DNA of 64,000 bases from Glandiceps talaboti. Taxonomy: Eukaryota > Hemichordata > Enteropneusta > Spengelidae. Under the pieces are notes generated by a model, which did no database searches, was not told where the DNA came from, and saw nothing but the letters and a program-made list of their open reading frames with translations. The position numbers were made by a program, and so were the translations under genes. The DNA lies in the NCBI RefSeq assembly GCF_964340395.1, contig NC_135557.1, positions 4,607,216 to 4,671,215 of the forward strand, in the 5' to 3' direction. Each line of letters starts with the position of its first letter. Positions within the stretch are counted from its first letter, which is position 1. Shown here piece by piece: positions 1-12,545 of this stretch.

Positions 1-82
1 TTATATAATATATGTGTATGAACTATATAAATATGACAAGAGTTTCATATTCCCCATAAAACAAATGTTATAATCAACTTAC

Positions 83-254
83 CATCCTCTTTCACAGCTA
101 CTCTTTTCAGGAAATCCTGCGCAAGAGCCTCAACTTCTTTCACTCCTATCTTTGGTTTAACTACATCGGCTTTACTGACTATTTTCTTCTCTACTTGTGG
201 TATTTTGGGTTTGGTAGCACTTCTATCTTTGCCCTTTTCTCGGCTAGCTTGAGT
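83..254 (-). CDS. Internal coding exon of an unidentified gene
   Basis: On the minus strand a 172-nt open segment lies between an acceptor (ATTACAG, ending at 255) and a strong donor (GTAAGTTG, starting at 82). It reads as a Lys-rich, low-complexity stretch followed by a more ordered end (KEVEALAQDFLKRVAVKEDG). I do not recognise the family. No Met start can be assigned, because the ATG upstream at 269 lies within the intron side of the acceptor. The gene would continue leftward out of the window. Its 5' exons are not visible between here and the end of the kinase gene at 6,228, so an intron holding the 58-bp minisatellite is possible. The splice sites are good; function is unknown. Confidence 0.5.
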
Positions 255-464
255 CTGTAATGTTGACAATAAAGTTCAGATTTTTACTTACCTGTCCTAC
301 AAAAAATTCTTTCAGCTTTTATCGGTAAATGGTTGATGTTATTATTGACATTTGTCAGAATTGAGAACTGTAATTTTATTGTAGATTCATGATTAATATA
401 ACCCATAATACTTTATATGTGTTGTTACTTAGATTCTAAAATAATTAGTACACACCCAAGATGA

Positions 465-3400
465 TTGACAATGCTATTGACCTATCAGTAACCAGTATTA
501 GCATCCACCCAATTAAAGTTGATTGACAATTCCATTGACCTATCAGTAACCAGTATTAGTATCCATCCAATTAAAGTTGATTGACAATGCCATTGACCTA
601 TCAGTAACCAGTATTAGCATCCACCCAATTAAAGTTGATTGACAATGCCATTGGCCTATCAGTAACCAGTATTAGTATCCACCCAATTAAAGTTGATTGA
701 CAATGCCATTGACCTATCAGTAACCAGTATTAGCATCCACCTAATTAAAGTTGATTGACAATGTCATTGACCTATCAGTAACCAGTATTAGCATCCACCC
801 AAGTTGATTGACAATGCCATTGACCTATCAGTAACCAGTATTAGTATCCACCCAATTAAAGTTGATTGACAATGCCATTGACCTATCAGTAACCAGTATT
901 AGTATCCACCCAATTAAAGTTGATTGACAATGCCATTGACCTATCAGTAACCAGTATTAGCATCCACCCAATTAAAGTTGATTGACAATGCCATTGACCT
1001 ATCAGTAACCAGTATTAGTATCCACCCAATTAAAGTTGATTGACAATGCCATTGACCTATCAGTAACCAGTATTAGCATCCACCCAATTAAAGTTGATTG
1101 ACAATGCCATTGACCTATCAGTAACCAGTATTAGAATCCACCCAATTAAAGTTGATTGACAATGCCATTGACCTATCAGTAACCAGTATTAGAATCCACC
1201 CAATTAAAGTTGATTGACAATGCCATTGACATATCAGTAACCAGTATTAGCATCCACCCAAGTTGATTGACAATGCCATTGACCTATCAGTAACCAGTAT
1301 TAGCATCCACCCAATTAAAGTTGATTGACAATGCCATTGACCTATCAGTAACCAGTATTAGAATCCACCCAATTAAAGTTGATTGACAATGCCATTGACA
1401 TATCAGTAACCAGTATTAGCATCCATCCAAGTTGATTGACAATGGCATTGACCTATCAGTAACCAGTATTAGCATCCACTGAAGTTGATTGACAATGCCA
1501 TTGACCTATCAGTAACCAGTATTAGCATCCAACCAAGTTGATTGACAATGCCATTGACCTATCAGTAACCAGTATTAGTATCCACCCAATTAAAGTTGAT
1601 TGACAATGCCATTGACCTATCAGTAACTAGTATTAGCATCCAACCAACTTGATTGACAATGCCATTGACCTATCAGTAACCAGTATTAGCATCCAACCAA
1701 GTTGATTGACAATGCCATTGACCTATTAGTAACCAGTATTAGTATCCACCCAATTAAAGTTGATTTACAATGCCATTGACCTATTAGTAACCAGTATTAG
1801 TATCCACCCAATTAAAGTTGATTGACAATGCCATTGACCTATCAGTAACCAGTATTAGCATTCACCCAATTAAAGTTGATTGACAATGCCATTGACTTAT
1901 CAGTAACCAGTATTAGCATCCACCCAATTAAAGTTGATTGACAATGCCATTGACCTATCAGTAACCAGTATTAGTATCCATCCAATTAAAGTTGATTGAC
2001 AATGCCATTGACCTATCAGTAACCAGTATTAGTATCCATCCAATTAAAGTTGATTGACAATGCCATTGACCTATCAGTAACCAGTATTAGCATCCACCCA
2101 ATTAAAGTTAATTGACAATGCCATTGACCTATCAGTAACCAGTATTAGCATCCACCTAATTAAAGTTGATTCACAATGCCATTGACCTATCAGTAACCAG
2201 TATTAGCATCCACCCAATTAAAGTTGATTGACAATGCCATTGACCTATCAGTAACCAGTATTAGCATCCAACCAAGTTCACTGACAATGCCATTGACCTA
2301 TCAGTAACCAGTATTAGCATCCACCCAATTAAAGTTGATTGACAATGCCATTGACCTATCAGTAACCAGTATTAGAATCCACCCAATTAAAATTGATTGA
2401 CAATGCCATTGACCTATCAGTAACCAGTATTAGCATCCACCCAATTAAAGTTGATTGACAATGCCATTGACCTATCAGTAACCAGTATTAGCATCCACCC
2501 AATTAAAGTTTATTGACAATGCCATTGACCTATCAGTAACCAGCATTAGCATCCACCTAATTAAAGTTGATTGACAATGCCATTGACCTATCAGTAACCA
2601 GTATTAGTATCCACCCAATTAAAGTTAATTGACAATGCCATTGACTTATTAGTAACCAGTATTAGTATCCACCCAATTAAAGTTGATTGACAATGCCATT
2701 GACCTATCAGTAACCAGTATTAGCATCCATCCAATTAAAGTTGATTGACAATGCCATTGACCTATTAGTAACCAGTATTAGTATCCATCCAATTAAAGTT
2801 GATTGACAATGCCATTGACCTATCAGTAACCAGTATTAGCATCCACCCAATTAAAGTTGATTGACAATGCCATTGACCTATCAGTAACCAGTATTAGCAT
2901 CCACCCAATTAAAGTTGATTGACAATGTCATTGACCTATCAGTAACCAGTATTAGCATCCACCCAAGTTGATTGACAATGCCATTGACCTATCAGTAACC
3001 AGTATTAGTATCCATCCAATTAAAGTTGGTTTACAATGCCATTGACCTATCAGTAACCAGTATTAGTATCCATCCAATTAAAGTTGATTGACAATGCCAT
3101 TGACCTATCAGTAATCAGTATTAGCATCCACCCAATTAAAGTTGATTGACAATGCCATTGACCTATCAGTAACCAGTATTAGTATCCATCCAATTAAAGT
3201 TGATTGACAATGCCATTGACCTATCAGTAACCAGTATTAGTATCCATCCAATTACAGTTGATTGACAATGCCATTGACCTATCAGTAACCAGTATTAGTA
3301 TCCACCCAATTAAAGTTGATTGACAATGCCATTGACCTATCAGTAACCAGTATTAGCATCCACCCAAGTTGATTGACAATGCCATTGACCTATCAGTAAC

Positions 3401-5190
3401 CAGTATTAGCATCCACCCAATTAAAGTTGATTGACAATGCCATTGACCTATCAGTAACCAGTATTAGAATCCACCCAATTAAAGTTGATTGACAATGCCA
3501 TTGACATATCAGTAACCAGTATTAGAATCCACCCAATTAAAGTTGATTGACAATGCCATTGACCTATCAGTAACCAGTATTAGCATCCACCCAAGTTGAT
3601 TGACAATGCCATTGACCTATCAGTAACCAGTATTAGCATCCAACCAAGTTGATTGACAATGCCATTGACCTATCAGTAACCAGTATTAGTATCCACCCAA
3701 TTAAAGTTGATTGACAATGCCATTGACCTATCAGTAACCAGTATTAGCATCCACCCAATTAAAGTTAATTGACAATGCCATTGACCTATCAGTAACCAGT
3801 ATTAGCATCCACCTAATTAAAGTTGATTGACAATGCCATTGACCTATCAGTAACCAGTATTAGCATCCACCCAATTAAAGTTGATTGACAATGCCATTGA
3901 CCTATCAGTAACCAGTATTAGCATCCACCCAATTAAAGTTGATTGACAATGCCATTGACCTATCAGTAACCAGTATTAGAATCCACCCAATTAAAGTTGA
4001 TTCTAATGCCATTGACCTATCAGTAACCAGTATTAGCATCCACCCAATTAAAGTTGATTGACAATGCCATTGACCTATCAGTAACCAGTATTAGCATCCA
4101 CCCAATTAAAGTTGATTGACAATGCCATTGACCTATCAGTAACCAGCATTAGCATCCACCTAATTAAAGTTGATTGACAATGCCATTGACCTATCAGTAA
4201 TCAGTATTAGCATCCATCCAATTAAAGTTGATTGACAATGCCATTGACCTATCAGTAACCAGTATTAGCATCCAACCAAGTTGATTGACAATGCCATTGA
4301 CCTATTAGTAACCAGTATTAGTATCCACCCAATTAAAGTTGATTGACAATGCCATTGACCTATCAGTAACCAGTATTAGTATCCACCTAATTAAAGTTGA
4401 TTGACAATGCCATTGACCTATCAGTAACCAGTATTAGCATCCACCCAATTAAAGTTGATTGACAATGCCATTGACCTATCAGTAACCAGTATTAGCATCC
4501 ACCCAATTAAAGTTGATTGACAATGCCATTGACCTATCAGTAACCAGTATTAGAATCCACCCAATTAAAGTTAATTGACAATGCCATTGACCTATCAGTA
4601 ATCAGTATTAGCATCCATCCAATTAAAGTTGATTGACAATGCCATTGACCTATCAGTAATCAGTATTAGCATCCATCCAATTAAAGTTGATTGACAATGC
4701 CATTGACCTATCAGTAACCAGTATTAGTATCCATCCAATTAAAGTTGGTTTACAATGCCATTGACCTATCAGTAACCAGTATTAGCATCCATCCAATTAA
4801 AGTTGATTGACAATGCCATTGACCTATCAGTAATCAGTATTAGCATCCACCCAATTAAAGTTGATTGACAATGCCATTGACCTATCAGTAACCAGTATTA
4901 GTATCCATCCAATTAAAGTTGATTGACAATGCCATTGACCTATCAGTAACCAGTATTAGTATCCATCCAATTACAGTTGATTGACAATGCCATTGACCTA
5001 TCAGTAACCAGTATTAGCATCCACCCAATTAAAGTTGATTGACAATGCCATTGACCTATCAGTAACCAGTATTAGCATCCAACCAAGTTCACTGACAATG
5101 CCATTGACCTATCAGTAACCAGTATTAGCATCCACCCAATTAAAGTTGATTGACAATGCCATTGACCTATCAGTAACCAGTATTTTGTAG
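465..5190. repeat. 58-bp minisatellite, about 82 copies
   Basis: About 4.7 kb of head-to-tail units of 58 bp, recognisable by the core ATTGACCTATCAGTAACCAG. A shorter unit class of 53 bp lacks five bases in the CCCAATTAAAGTT part and recurs through the array (for example near 800, 1,260, 1,500, 1,680, 2,940, 3,365, 3,595). Variants at the GCATCC/GTATCC/GAATCC position and CACC/CATC alternate in blocks, suggesting repeated amplification of multi-unit segments. The array ends abruptly at 5,184. It contains no gene. There are no unique spacers, so it is not a CRISPR-type array. Confidence 0.95.
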
Positions 5191-6115
5191 AGAAAGAAAA
5201 TAAGAGGTTTGAGAGATCAGGTGGTTGTCAGAATTAATGGCGGTTGGGGGGGGGGGGGGTTTGGAGAAAATACATTTTAATCAACATTTTTCGGAGACCT
5301 GTGTGTGTCTGAAGCCATATCTTGGATTTCTTTGAAACTTTGTAAATGGATAATGAACTATGACTTACATATGTATGCCAATTGGTTTTGGGATATGATT
5401 CAATTTAGCCAACTTAGAGCCATTTTTGGGTCACAAAATGTGATTTTTGGTCAGAAAACTTAAACTCTAAAACTACTGGGTAGTATGGCCTGAAATTTGG
5501 TGGATATGTTCTTAGAAGTGTTATTCAGCAGATTTTCTGTAAAACATTTTGGTCCTAGCAACAATGACCACGCCCATAGAAACAACCAAATGGCAGTGTG
5601 TTTTGGTTAAAACACATTGTCAGGTAGGAAGGCGAGTAAACATTGCAAAAAATGTATGCAAATATCCTTAGCAACCATGACCACTCCCATAGCAACAGCC
5701 AAACGGTGGTGTTTTTTACAAAGATAACATTGATTTTTAGATTTAAAATGTATGCAAATGAACCTAGCAACAAGACAACGCCCATGGCAACAACCAAATG
5801 ATTTGTTATATGGGAAAGATAACTATGTATTAATAGACAATTGAACAAACATTCAAAAAATGTATGTAAATGTGCCTAGCAACAATACCACACCAATAGC
5901 AACAGCCAAATGATCACTTATATCGGAAAGATAACAACATGGATTAGTAGACAAATAAGTATATAATCAAAACATATTCAGTCAATCATACAGTTGTCCT
6001 AGAATGCCATTGCACTATATTTCATTTAACCTAATACATCACACTACCATAACTGTGGCAAGCCCCTGAAAACATCCATTGAGGGGACTGAGTCATCTCT
6101 GATGAATGCCTGTAT
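5191..6115. repeat. Dispersed 'atagcaacagcc' repeat family, copy 1; no gene
   Basis: From about 5,380 to 6,000 the sequence is made of short phrases such as CCTAGCAACAATGACCACGC, CATAGCAACAGCCAAATG and ACAAAGATAACA, repeated every 70-110 bp with decay. The same phrases recur at 7,120-8,060, 14,860-15,715 and 21,540-21,700, so this is a dispersed element. A G run of about 13 lies at 5,246. Open frames here (for example on the minus strand at 5,555-5,848) follow the repeat phrases and have no other support. Confidence 0.7.
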
Positions 6116-6227
6116 TTAGTTCTTTAGAGCATGGAAGTATAACCCCACGTTTAGAGCAAGTGTGGGACAGATGTCATTTGCTTGTTCACGCTTGGCTTTG
6201 CTGTTGTCTTCATTGAAGTACGGAGGG

Positions 6228-9063
6228 TTATTTTTGTGCTTCCTCCAGATCTTCAGACTGTATGGGCTGGAAAAACGCGTACACAAAAAAGACCAACATG
6301 AGGGTAAAGTGATGAGGGTTTACATTTAAGTTATACTTGCCCTGACCAGAAACAATTTTTTTTTTTTTTTTTTTTGGGGGGGGGGTGGGGTTAAATGGGG
6401 AAGAATTGACAACAATTTAATCACAGTAAAAAAAAATCCCTGTACTAATCATCTATAAAGATCACTTCATCCAGATATACAGAGTCAGTTGTACATAGCA
6501 CTCACCGTCAAGCTTTCTGTGATTTCCTTCAACGTTAGTAAAATAACTAGAAGAAAGGAAAAACTTGAATTAGCCACAGAATTACTTACATGTAGTAATT
6601 ATTTTCTTAGTAACATTAATGACGTTGATAACTTAATGATACTATAATCACATCTGTGATTGTAAACGGCATTTACACTGACACACAAAATCAAAAGAAA
6701 TGTCACTGTATAGTGATATCTAGTATTAACATAAAGATAATATTCATTTCAACATGGGAATAGTAATGATGTATGATCTTGACATTGTCACTAAGCTGTT
6801 GAAGATAACATGACTACAAATGAAAGGTGCATTGAATTGTGTTTAATTAGCCCCCTCCCCCCGCCCAAGGGGGTGCAATTACAATAGGTTCTGTCTCTAA
6901 ATGCATGCATGCATCTGTCCGTAATATGTCCTTTCTCAAACATGCACTCTCTAATTTCTTTCAAACCTGACACAATGGTAACATATCATAATTATGGTAC
7001 ATATGCAGGTCAAATTTGTTTTTAGCACAACTGAACTGATAAGGTTCAGTAGTGCTATAGGCATCACACAGTGTCTGTCTGTGTGTATGTCTGTCTGTCT
7101 GTCTGTCTGTAAACAACTTAAAGTCAAAAAACCATTTGACCGATTGCCATGATATTTTGGGGGTATATTACCTTGGGTAATTGGGAAATTGGTCAAGTCA
7201 TAATTATATTAACCCCACTGGGTAAAAAAATGTGAACTCAAAAACTACTGGGCAGATCGGTCTGAAATTTAGTGAAAATGCTCTTATAGATGTGTGATGA
7301 TTTCATCAGTAATATGCAAACTAGGGCTAAAAATGTGTCTTTTTGGTCAAACATCTTTAATTCCAAAACTGCTGAGTAGATTGGGCTGAAATTTAGTGAG
7401 GATGCATGTGAGGTGTAAGAAATTTCATCAGTGATATGCAAATAAGGTGTACAAATGTGAATTTTAGTCAGAACCTTAAATCTCAGAAAGTACTTGGACA
7501 ATGAGACTGAAACTTGGTGAGATGTTTCTAGAAAGTGTTACTCTTCGATTTTCTTCAAAACAGTTGGACAAAACTGGCCCTAGCAACCTAATGACACTAT
7601 ATTTTGATCAAATAACAACATGATCTAGTAGACAGGTAAACATAAAACAGGTATGCAAAAATCCCTAGCAACAATAACCACATCCATAGCGACAGCCAAC
7701 GGTGATGCATTTAACACAGATAACAGGGATTTTTAGACAAGTGAACAAACATTCAAAAAGTGTATGCAAATGTGCCTAGCAACAAGACATGCCATTAGCA
7801 ACACCCAAATTATCACATATATTACAAAGATTTAACAAAGATAAAAGTGATTAATAGACAAGTGAATAAACATTCAAAAATGTATGTAAATGTGCCTAGC
7901 AACAAGACCATACCCATGTCCAGAGCCAAATGATCGTGAGGAATTCATAGACAAGTGAACAAACATTAAAAATATGTATTCAAATACGTCTAGCAACATG
8001 ACCACAACCATAGCAACAGCCAAATTATCGTGTATATTTCAAAGATAACAACAGGGTTGGATAGGCAACTGGATAATCATTCAGCAAATGAACACCTATA
8101 CTAGCATGGATCAGCATGTGGGTAAACATTTGTAAAACTGTACAGTTGTGCTACGATGTACGCCATTGGTGGTATTTGTTGATATATGATCATAGTGGGG
8201 AATGCATTATGCCATAGATGCATACAGTTTTAACAGTAATTACCACGAAAATATGGTCTCTCGTCTGGAGTTTGACTCCAACACTTCTCCATAATTTTCT
8301 TCAATTCTTCAGGTGCATCAGGTGGTATAACACGAATATCTGGTCTCTGACCACCTTGAACTGCATTGTACACCAATGCAGAGTTGACAGCAGCTGTAGA
8401 AATAGTATCACATGTAAAGCAACTTGGAAGTGTGTTTGCAATGAAGTGATAACTAGAACAAATATGCAGTGATCTGTAACTGTGTTACCTATCAGCATAT
8501 ATCGTATATTTATGCAGCAATTTCAAATTTTACTTTAAAAAATAACATGGTATTTTGTCTGCAAACAGAAATGAACCCATTCCTGGGCTATAATAAGTCC
8601 CCTTTCGTTACATCTTTTTAAAAACAAAATTTCAAGAAAACATACCTGAATATGGAATTTGTCTTGACAGTACCTCCCAGGTAACTATTCCAAAACTGAC
8701 ATAAAATAGGAAAGGAAAGACAAAGAGTAAATCTTTGCATCATTTATTAGTCGTATAATTATTGTGTATAAATTATATGAACTGATACATTCTTAGTGCA
8801 TGCAGTATTCATTGAGATAAAACTGTCCATAAATGTCATGGCGTACGGAATACTTATTAGTGATACATTTATATAACATCCAAAATTTAAAGTGTCAGTA
8901 CTGAAATAAAGTTATAATAAATATTTGAAACAGTTATCTCAAAGTTAGCTAGAGTTCATTTACCTGTAGACATCAAACTTCTTTGTAACTGGACAGGTAT
9001 AATCGGCCAAGTGTTCTGGTGGAATATGTGAGATTGTTCCATATTTTCTTGTTGTTTTTGTTT

Positions 9064-9095
<32 letters not shown>

Positions 9096-12000
9096 GGAAT
9101 CGTTTGAGTCACGCTTTTTACTTTAGACAAACCAAAATCTGCAATCTGAAACATAATTTCATGACTATATACATCAATGAGAAAATTATGGGTTAAAGAA
9201 AACTGAATTAATCGGACGGAGTTCATTTGACAAACACATTTTGCAATAGTATGCAGAAAGTAAAAATTAAAAGCAAGATTCATAGAGTTATCAAGGAAGG
9301 CTAAATTATTTTTCTATATAGTTCGAACCAGTTGAAAATGATTTTATAAAATATGATTATTACAATGAACTAGTATATGAATGAATGGTACGGCTATCTT
9401 TACAATGTGTCCTATATGACATTCCCAATTCCTGTGGTACGGCTATCTTTACAATGTGTCCTATGTGACATACCCCATTCCTGTGGTACGGCTATCTTTA
9501 CAATGTGTCCTATGTGACATACCCCATTCCTGTGGTACGGCTATATTTACAATGTGTCCTATGTGACATTCCCCATTCCTGTGGTACGGCTATATTTACA
9601 ATGTGTCCTATGTGACATTCCCCATTCTTGTGGTACGGCTATCTTTACAATGTGTCCTATGTGACATTCCCCATTCTTGTGGTACGGCTATCTTTACTAT
9701 GTGTCCTATGTGACATTCCCCATTCCTGTGGTACGGCTATATTTACAATGTGTCCTATGTGACATTCCCCATTCTTGTGGTACGGCTATCTTTACAATGT
9801 GTCCTATGTGACATTCCCCATTCTTGTGGTACGGCTATCTTTACAATGTGTCCTGTGTGACATTCCCCATTCCTGTGGTACGGCTATATTTACAATGTGT
9901 CCTGTGTGACATTCCCCATTCCTGTGGTACGGCTATATTTACAATGTGTCCTATGTGACATTCCCCATTCCTGTGGTACGGCTATCTTTACAATGTGTCC
10001 TGTGTGACATTCCCCATTCTTGTGGTACGGCTATCTTTACAATGTGTCCTATGTGACATTCCCCATTCCTGTGGTACGGCTATCTTTACAATGTGTCCTA
10101 TGTGACATACCCCATTCCTGTGGTACGGCTATCTTTACAATGTGTCCTATGTGACATACCCCATTCTTGTGGTACGGCTATCTTTACAATGTGTCCTATG
10201 TGACATTCCCCATTCTTGTGGTACGGCTATCTTTACAATGTGTCCTATGTGACGTTCCCCATTCCTGTGGTACGGCTATATTTACAATGTGTCCTATGTG
10301 ACATACCCCATTCCTGTGGTACGGCTATCTTTACAATGTGTCCTATGTGACATACCCCATTCTTGTGGTATGGCTATCTTTACAATGTGTCCTATGTGAC
10401 ATTCCCCATTCTTGTGGTACGGCCATCTTTACAATGTGTCCTGTGTGACATTCCCCATTCCTGTGGTACGGCTATCTTTACTATGTGTCCTATGTGACAT
10501 TCCCCATTCCTGTGGTACGGCTATCTTTACAATGTGTCCTATGTGATGTTCGTCATTCTTGTGGTATGGATCTCTTTCAATTCTCATATTGAAATATCAA
10601 AGGTGTTTTGAGGTGTCAATTTGAGATGTATTTCTCTGAAATTCAAAACACTTGGTTGAACATTATAATTTAGTTATTGAATACAATGCATTTATACCTT
10701 TATTGTGCCGTTTTCGTCAATCAGCAAATTTTCCGTCTTCAAATCCATATGATAGATTCGATATGGTCCCAACGTGTGCAGAAAATTCATCCCCTGACTG
10801 GTTTCATAAAGGAATTTACTTCTCTTTGCCCATGAAAGGTGAACATCATCTCGTTTTAAAAGAGAAAACAGAGATCCACGAGCCACAAATTGCATAACAA
10901 TACCATAATACCTTGGTGCCATGCATACACCATAGAATAGTACAATATTGGGGTGATGTACAGAGGCAAGTTTTTTGGCTTCTTCAATGATCGCTGTCTT
11001 TTCCCTAGAAAGGTAGACGAAATAGGGATATAAAGTTGACGTTACAAAATCAATATTTCTTTTGGTAAATGTGTCAACACCTTTTGATCTACTACGTCAA
11101 ATACTGCAAAACAATAATTGCTATTCAAAGTTTTTGAAATGTTGTATTTTTATTCACAAAATATCAAATAATAAGTGGAAGAAAATAAAAAAAATCCAAA
11201 TAGACAATTAAGGTGTTAGAACTTAATATTAACATTAATAAAGTCAATGAATGGTTAGCTCTATGTAGTGGATGTACAAGGATATTCAAGTACACTTATG
11301 AAATAAATGTCGGTACATACAAAACAACCTAAATTTTAGCTATGTGAAGCTCCAAGGACTGAGAGAGTGTAATAAAAGTTTAATTAATTTGTTCCGTGTC
11401 AGCAAATGTGATAAATTTAATAATATAATCTTCATAATTTGGTTCTCAAAACGTATATTTGACACGGTAAAATACTGCAAAACAATAATTCTGTTCAAGA
11501 TTTTTGAATATCAAATAATATGTGAAAGAAAATAAGAACCACTAAAAAGACCAGAAGGTGTTAGAACTTAAAGATCTGTCATAACCAATTCTTTCTTTAA
11601 AGTTAACACATGGGTTACTTTATCACAATGTTAATGATTTAGAGAAGGGAAGTACGTACAAACAGCAGCTTAATTAATATGCATACACCGTGTGTGTCAC
11701 CAAATATTAAAATTTTCGTAGTATTGTCCATAAAATACTATGTGAACTTATTGTTAAGAAATACATTCCTCGGATATCAATTGGCAATAACGAACACCCT
11801 ATTTCTTCTATTATACTTGTACTATTACAGCAGCACTAGCTGAACCTGGGATTGTGTTGTCTGAAACGTGTCTTGTCGGATATAAGTTACTTGATAACAA
11901 TGATATATACATGTAGTACACCCTGGAGAGTGTAAAATCACCTGTGCGTAGCTCTACCCGTAATATGGAACAGTAAATTCGAACAAATTGTCCAGGCCTG

Positions 12001-12545
12001 CATTCTAAAATCTGCACCCTAACACGATTTTTATCTGTCATAAGAAAGTTTTTTTATGAAATAAATTAAATTAAGTTAAATATATAAATTGGACCTCTAA
12101 TTAAAATATAAACTGTGCATAGATTGTTGACTGACCGAAAGAAATTATACTCCAAGCCCGTTACAACTAGTATTGGGTCAAAACGCGTACAGAATCATTT
12201 AATAACAGAGTCAGGTGAACGAAAACAAACCTTATTATTATGTCAATAATGTATGTAAGAAAATAAAAATATATTTGAAAACGGGAGTTATTAAAACCCA
12301 GCACGGTATTGAATCATAACTACTGTAATACAATAGTGATTGACTTACTTTTCTGTTATTTTACTATATAAATAACATTTCTTGACAGCTACATCCATCA
12401 CCCAGTCATTATGTTTGGCAAGGTACACTTCTCCAAAACCACCTGATCCTATTGGTTCGTCTGAATCATAGATCAGTTTATCTTCATCAATTATACGAAA
12501 ATTGTGTAATTCTTTTTTGATGTCCCCAGCTGATGCTGTCGCCAT
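6228..12545 (-). CDS. RIPK-like Ser/Thr protein kinase (TKL group), complete coding gene
   Basis: Seven minus-strand coding exons join in frame: 12545-12349, 11004-10698, 9145-8964, 8695-8646, 8393-8244, 6546-6506, 6266-6228, giving 321 residues. Every intron is GT-AG. The start is MATASAGD. Visible motifs in order: glycine loop IGSGGFGEVYLAKH, VAVKK lysine, an alpha-C glutamate in IIEEAKKLASVHHPNIVLFYG, catalytic loop IYHMDLKTENLLI, IADFGLSK, IPPEH (APE equivalent), DVYSFGIVTWEVLSRQIPYS, and CWSQTPDERPYFR. It ends PIQSEDLEEAQK-stop just after the last kinase helix. The HMD in place of HRD makes it a non-RD kinase, as in several RIPKs. No death domain, CARD, RHIM or ankyrin region follows, so it is kinase-only unless alternative 3' exons exist. 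The key catalytic residues are present, so I expect activity. RIPK-like is inferred from motif resemblance; another TKL kinase is possible. Confidence 0.88.
6490..6550 (-). other. 41-nt micro-exon of the kinase gene
   Basis: Exon 6546-6506 is only 41 nt. It is recognised by a pyrimidine-rich acceptor on the minus strand (TTTCCTTTCTTCTAG) and a GTGAGTG donor. Its phase (two bases completing a codon, then 13 codons) is the only one that avoids a stop and joins ERPYFR to VILLTLKEITESLT, the expected last helix of a kinase C-lobe. That frame match is the main reason for including it. Confidence 0.75.
6547..8243. repeat. Kinase intron filled with dispersed repeat copies
   Basis: The intron between the 41-nt exon and the exon at 8,244-8,393 holds a (TCTG)n microsatellite at about 7,071-7,112. 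From 7,120 to 8,060 it holds another copy of the 'atagcaacagcc' dispersed family, here including its other phrase set (GGTCTGAAATTTAGTGAAAA, AGTAATATGCAAA). No coding signal is seen. Confidence 0.65.
9058..9096 (-). repeat. Coding trinucleotide repeat: poly-Thr in kinase activation segment
   Basis: A pure (TTG)n run on the plus strand reads as ACA codons on the coding strand. It encodes ten consecutive threonines followed by KTKTT, inside the exon that carries IADFGLSK and IPPEH. The run therefore sits in the activation segment between DFG and the APE equivalent. The exon stays open and in frame with correct splice sites on both sides, so the repeat appears to be translated. Confidence 0.85.
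9375..10568. repeat. 49-bp minisatellite in a kinase intron, about 24 copies
   Basis: Head-to-tail units of 49 bp with the core GTGGTACGGCTATCTTTACA, spaced 49 bp apart throughout. Units differ at a few positions (CTATCTTT/CTATATTT, CCTATGTG/CCTGTGTG, CATTCC/CATACC). The array lies wholly in the intron between coding exons 8964-9145 and 10698-11004. Confidence 0.95.
11090..11575. repeat. Intronic direct duplication of about 110 bp
   Basis: Sequence around 11,097-11,225 (TACTGCAAAACAATAATT onward to GGTGTTAGAACTTAA) recurs at 11,470-11,572 with small deletions. Both copies lie in the first intron of the kinase gene. No coding signal is seen in the rest of this intron (11,005-12,348). Confidence 0.7.

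Noticed and set aside
465-5190. CRISPR-like regular repeat array
   Set aside because: Units are head-to-tail with no unique spacers, and the surrounding DNA is animal nuclear. It is a minisatellite.
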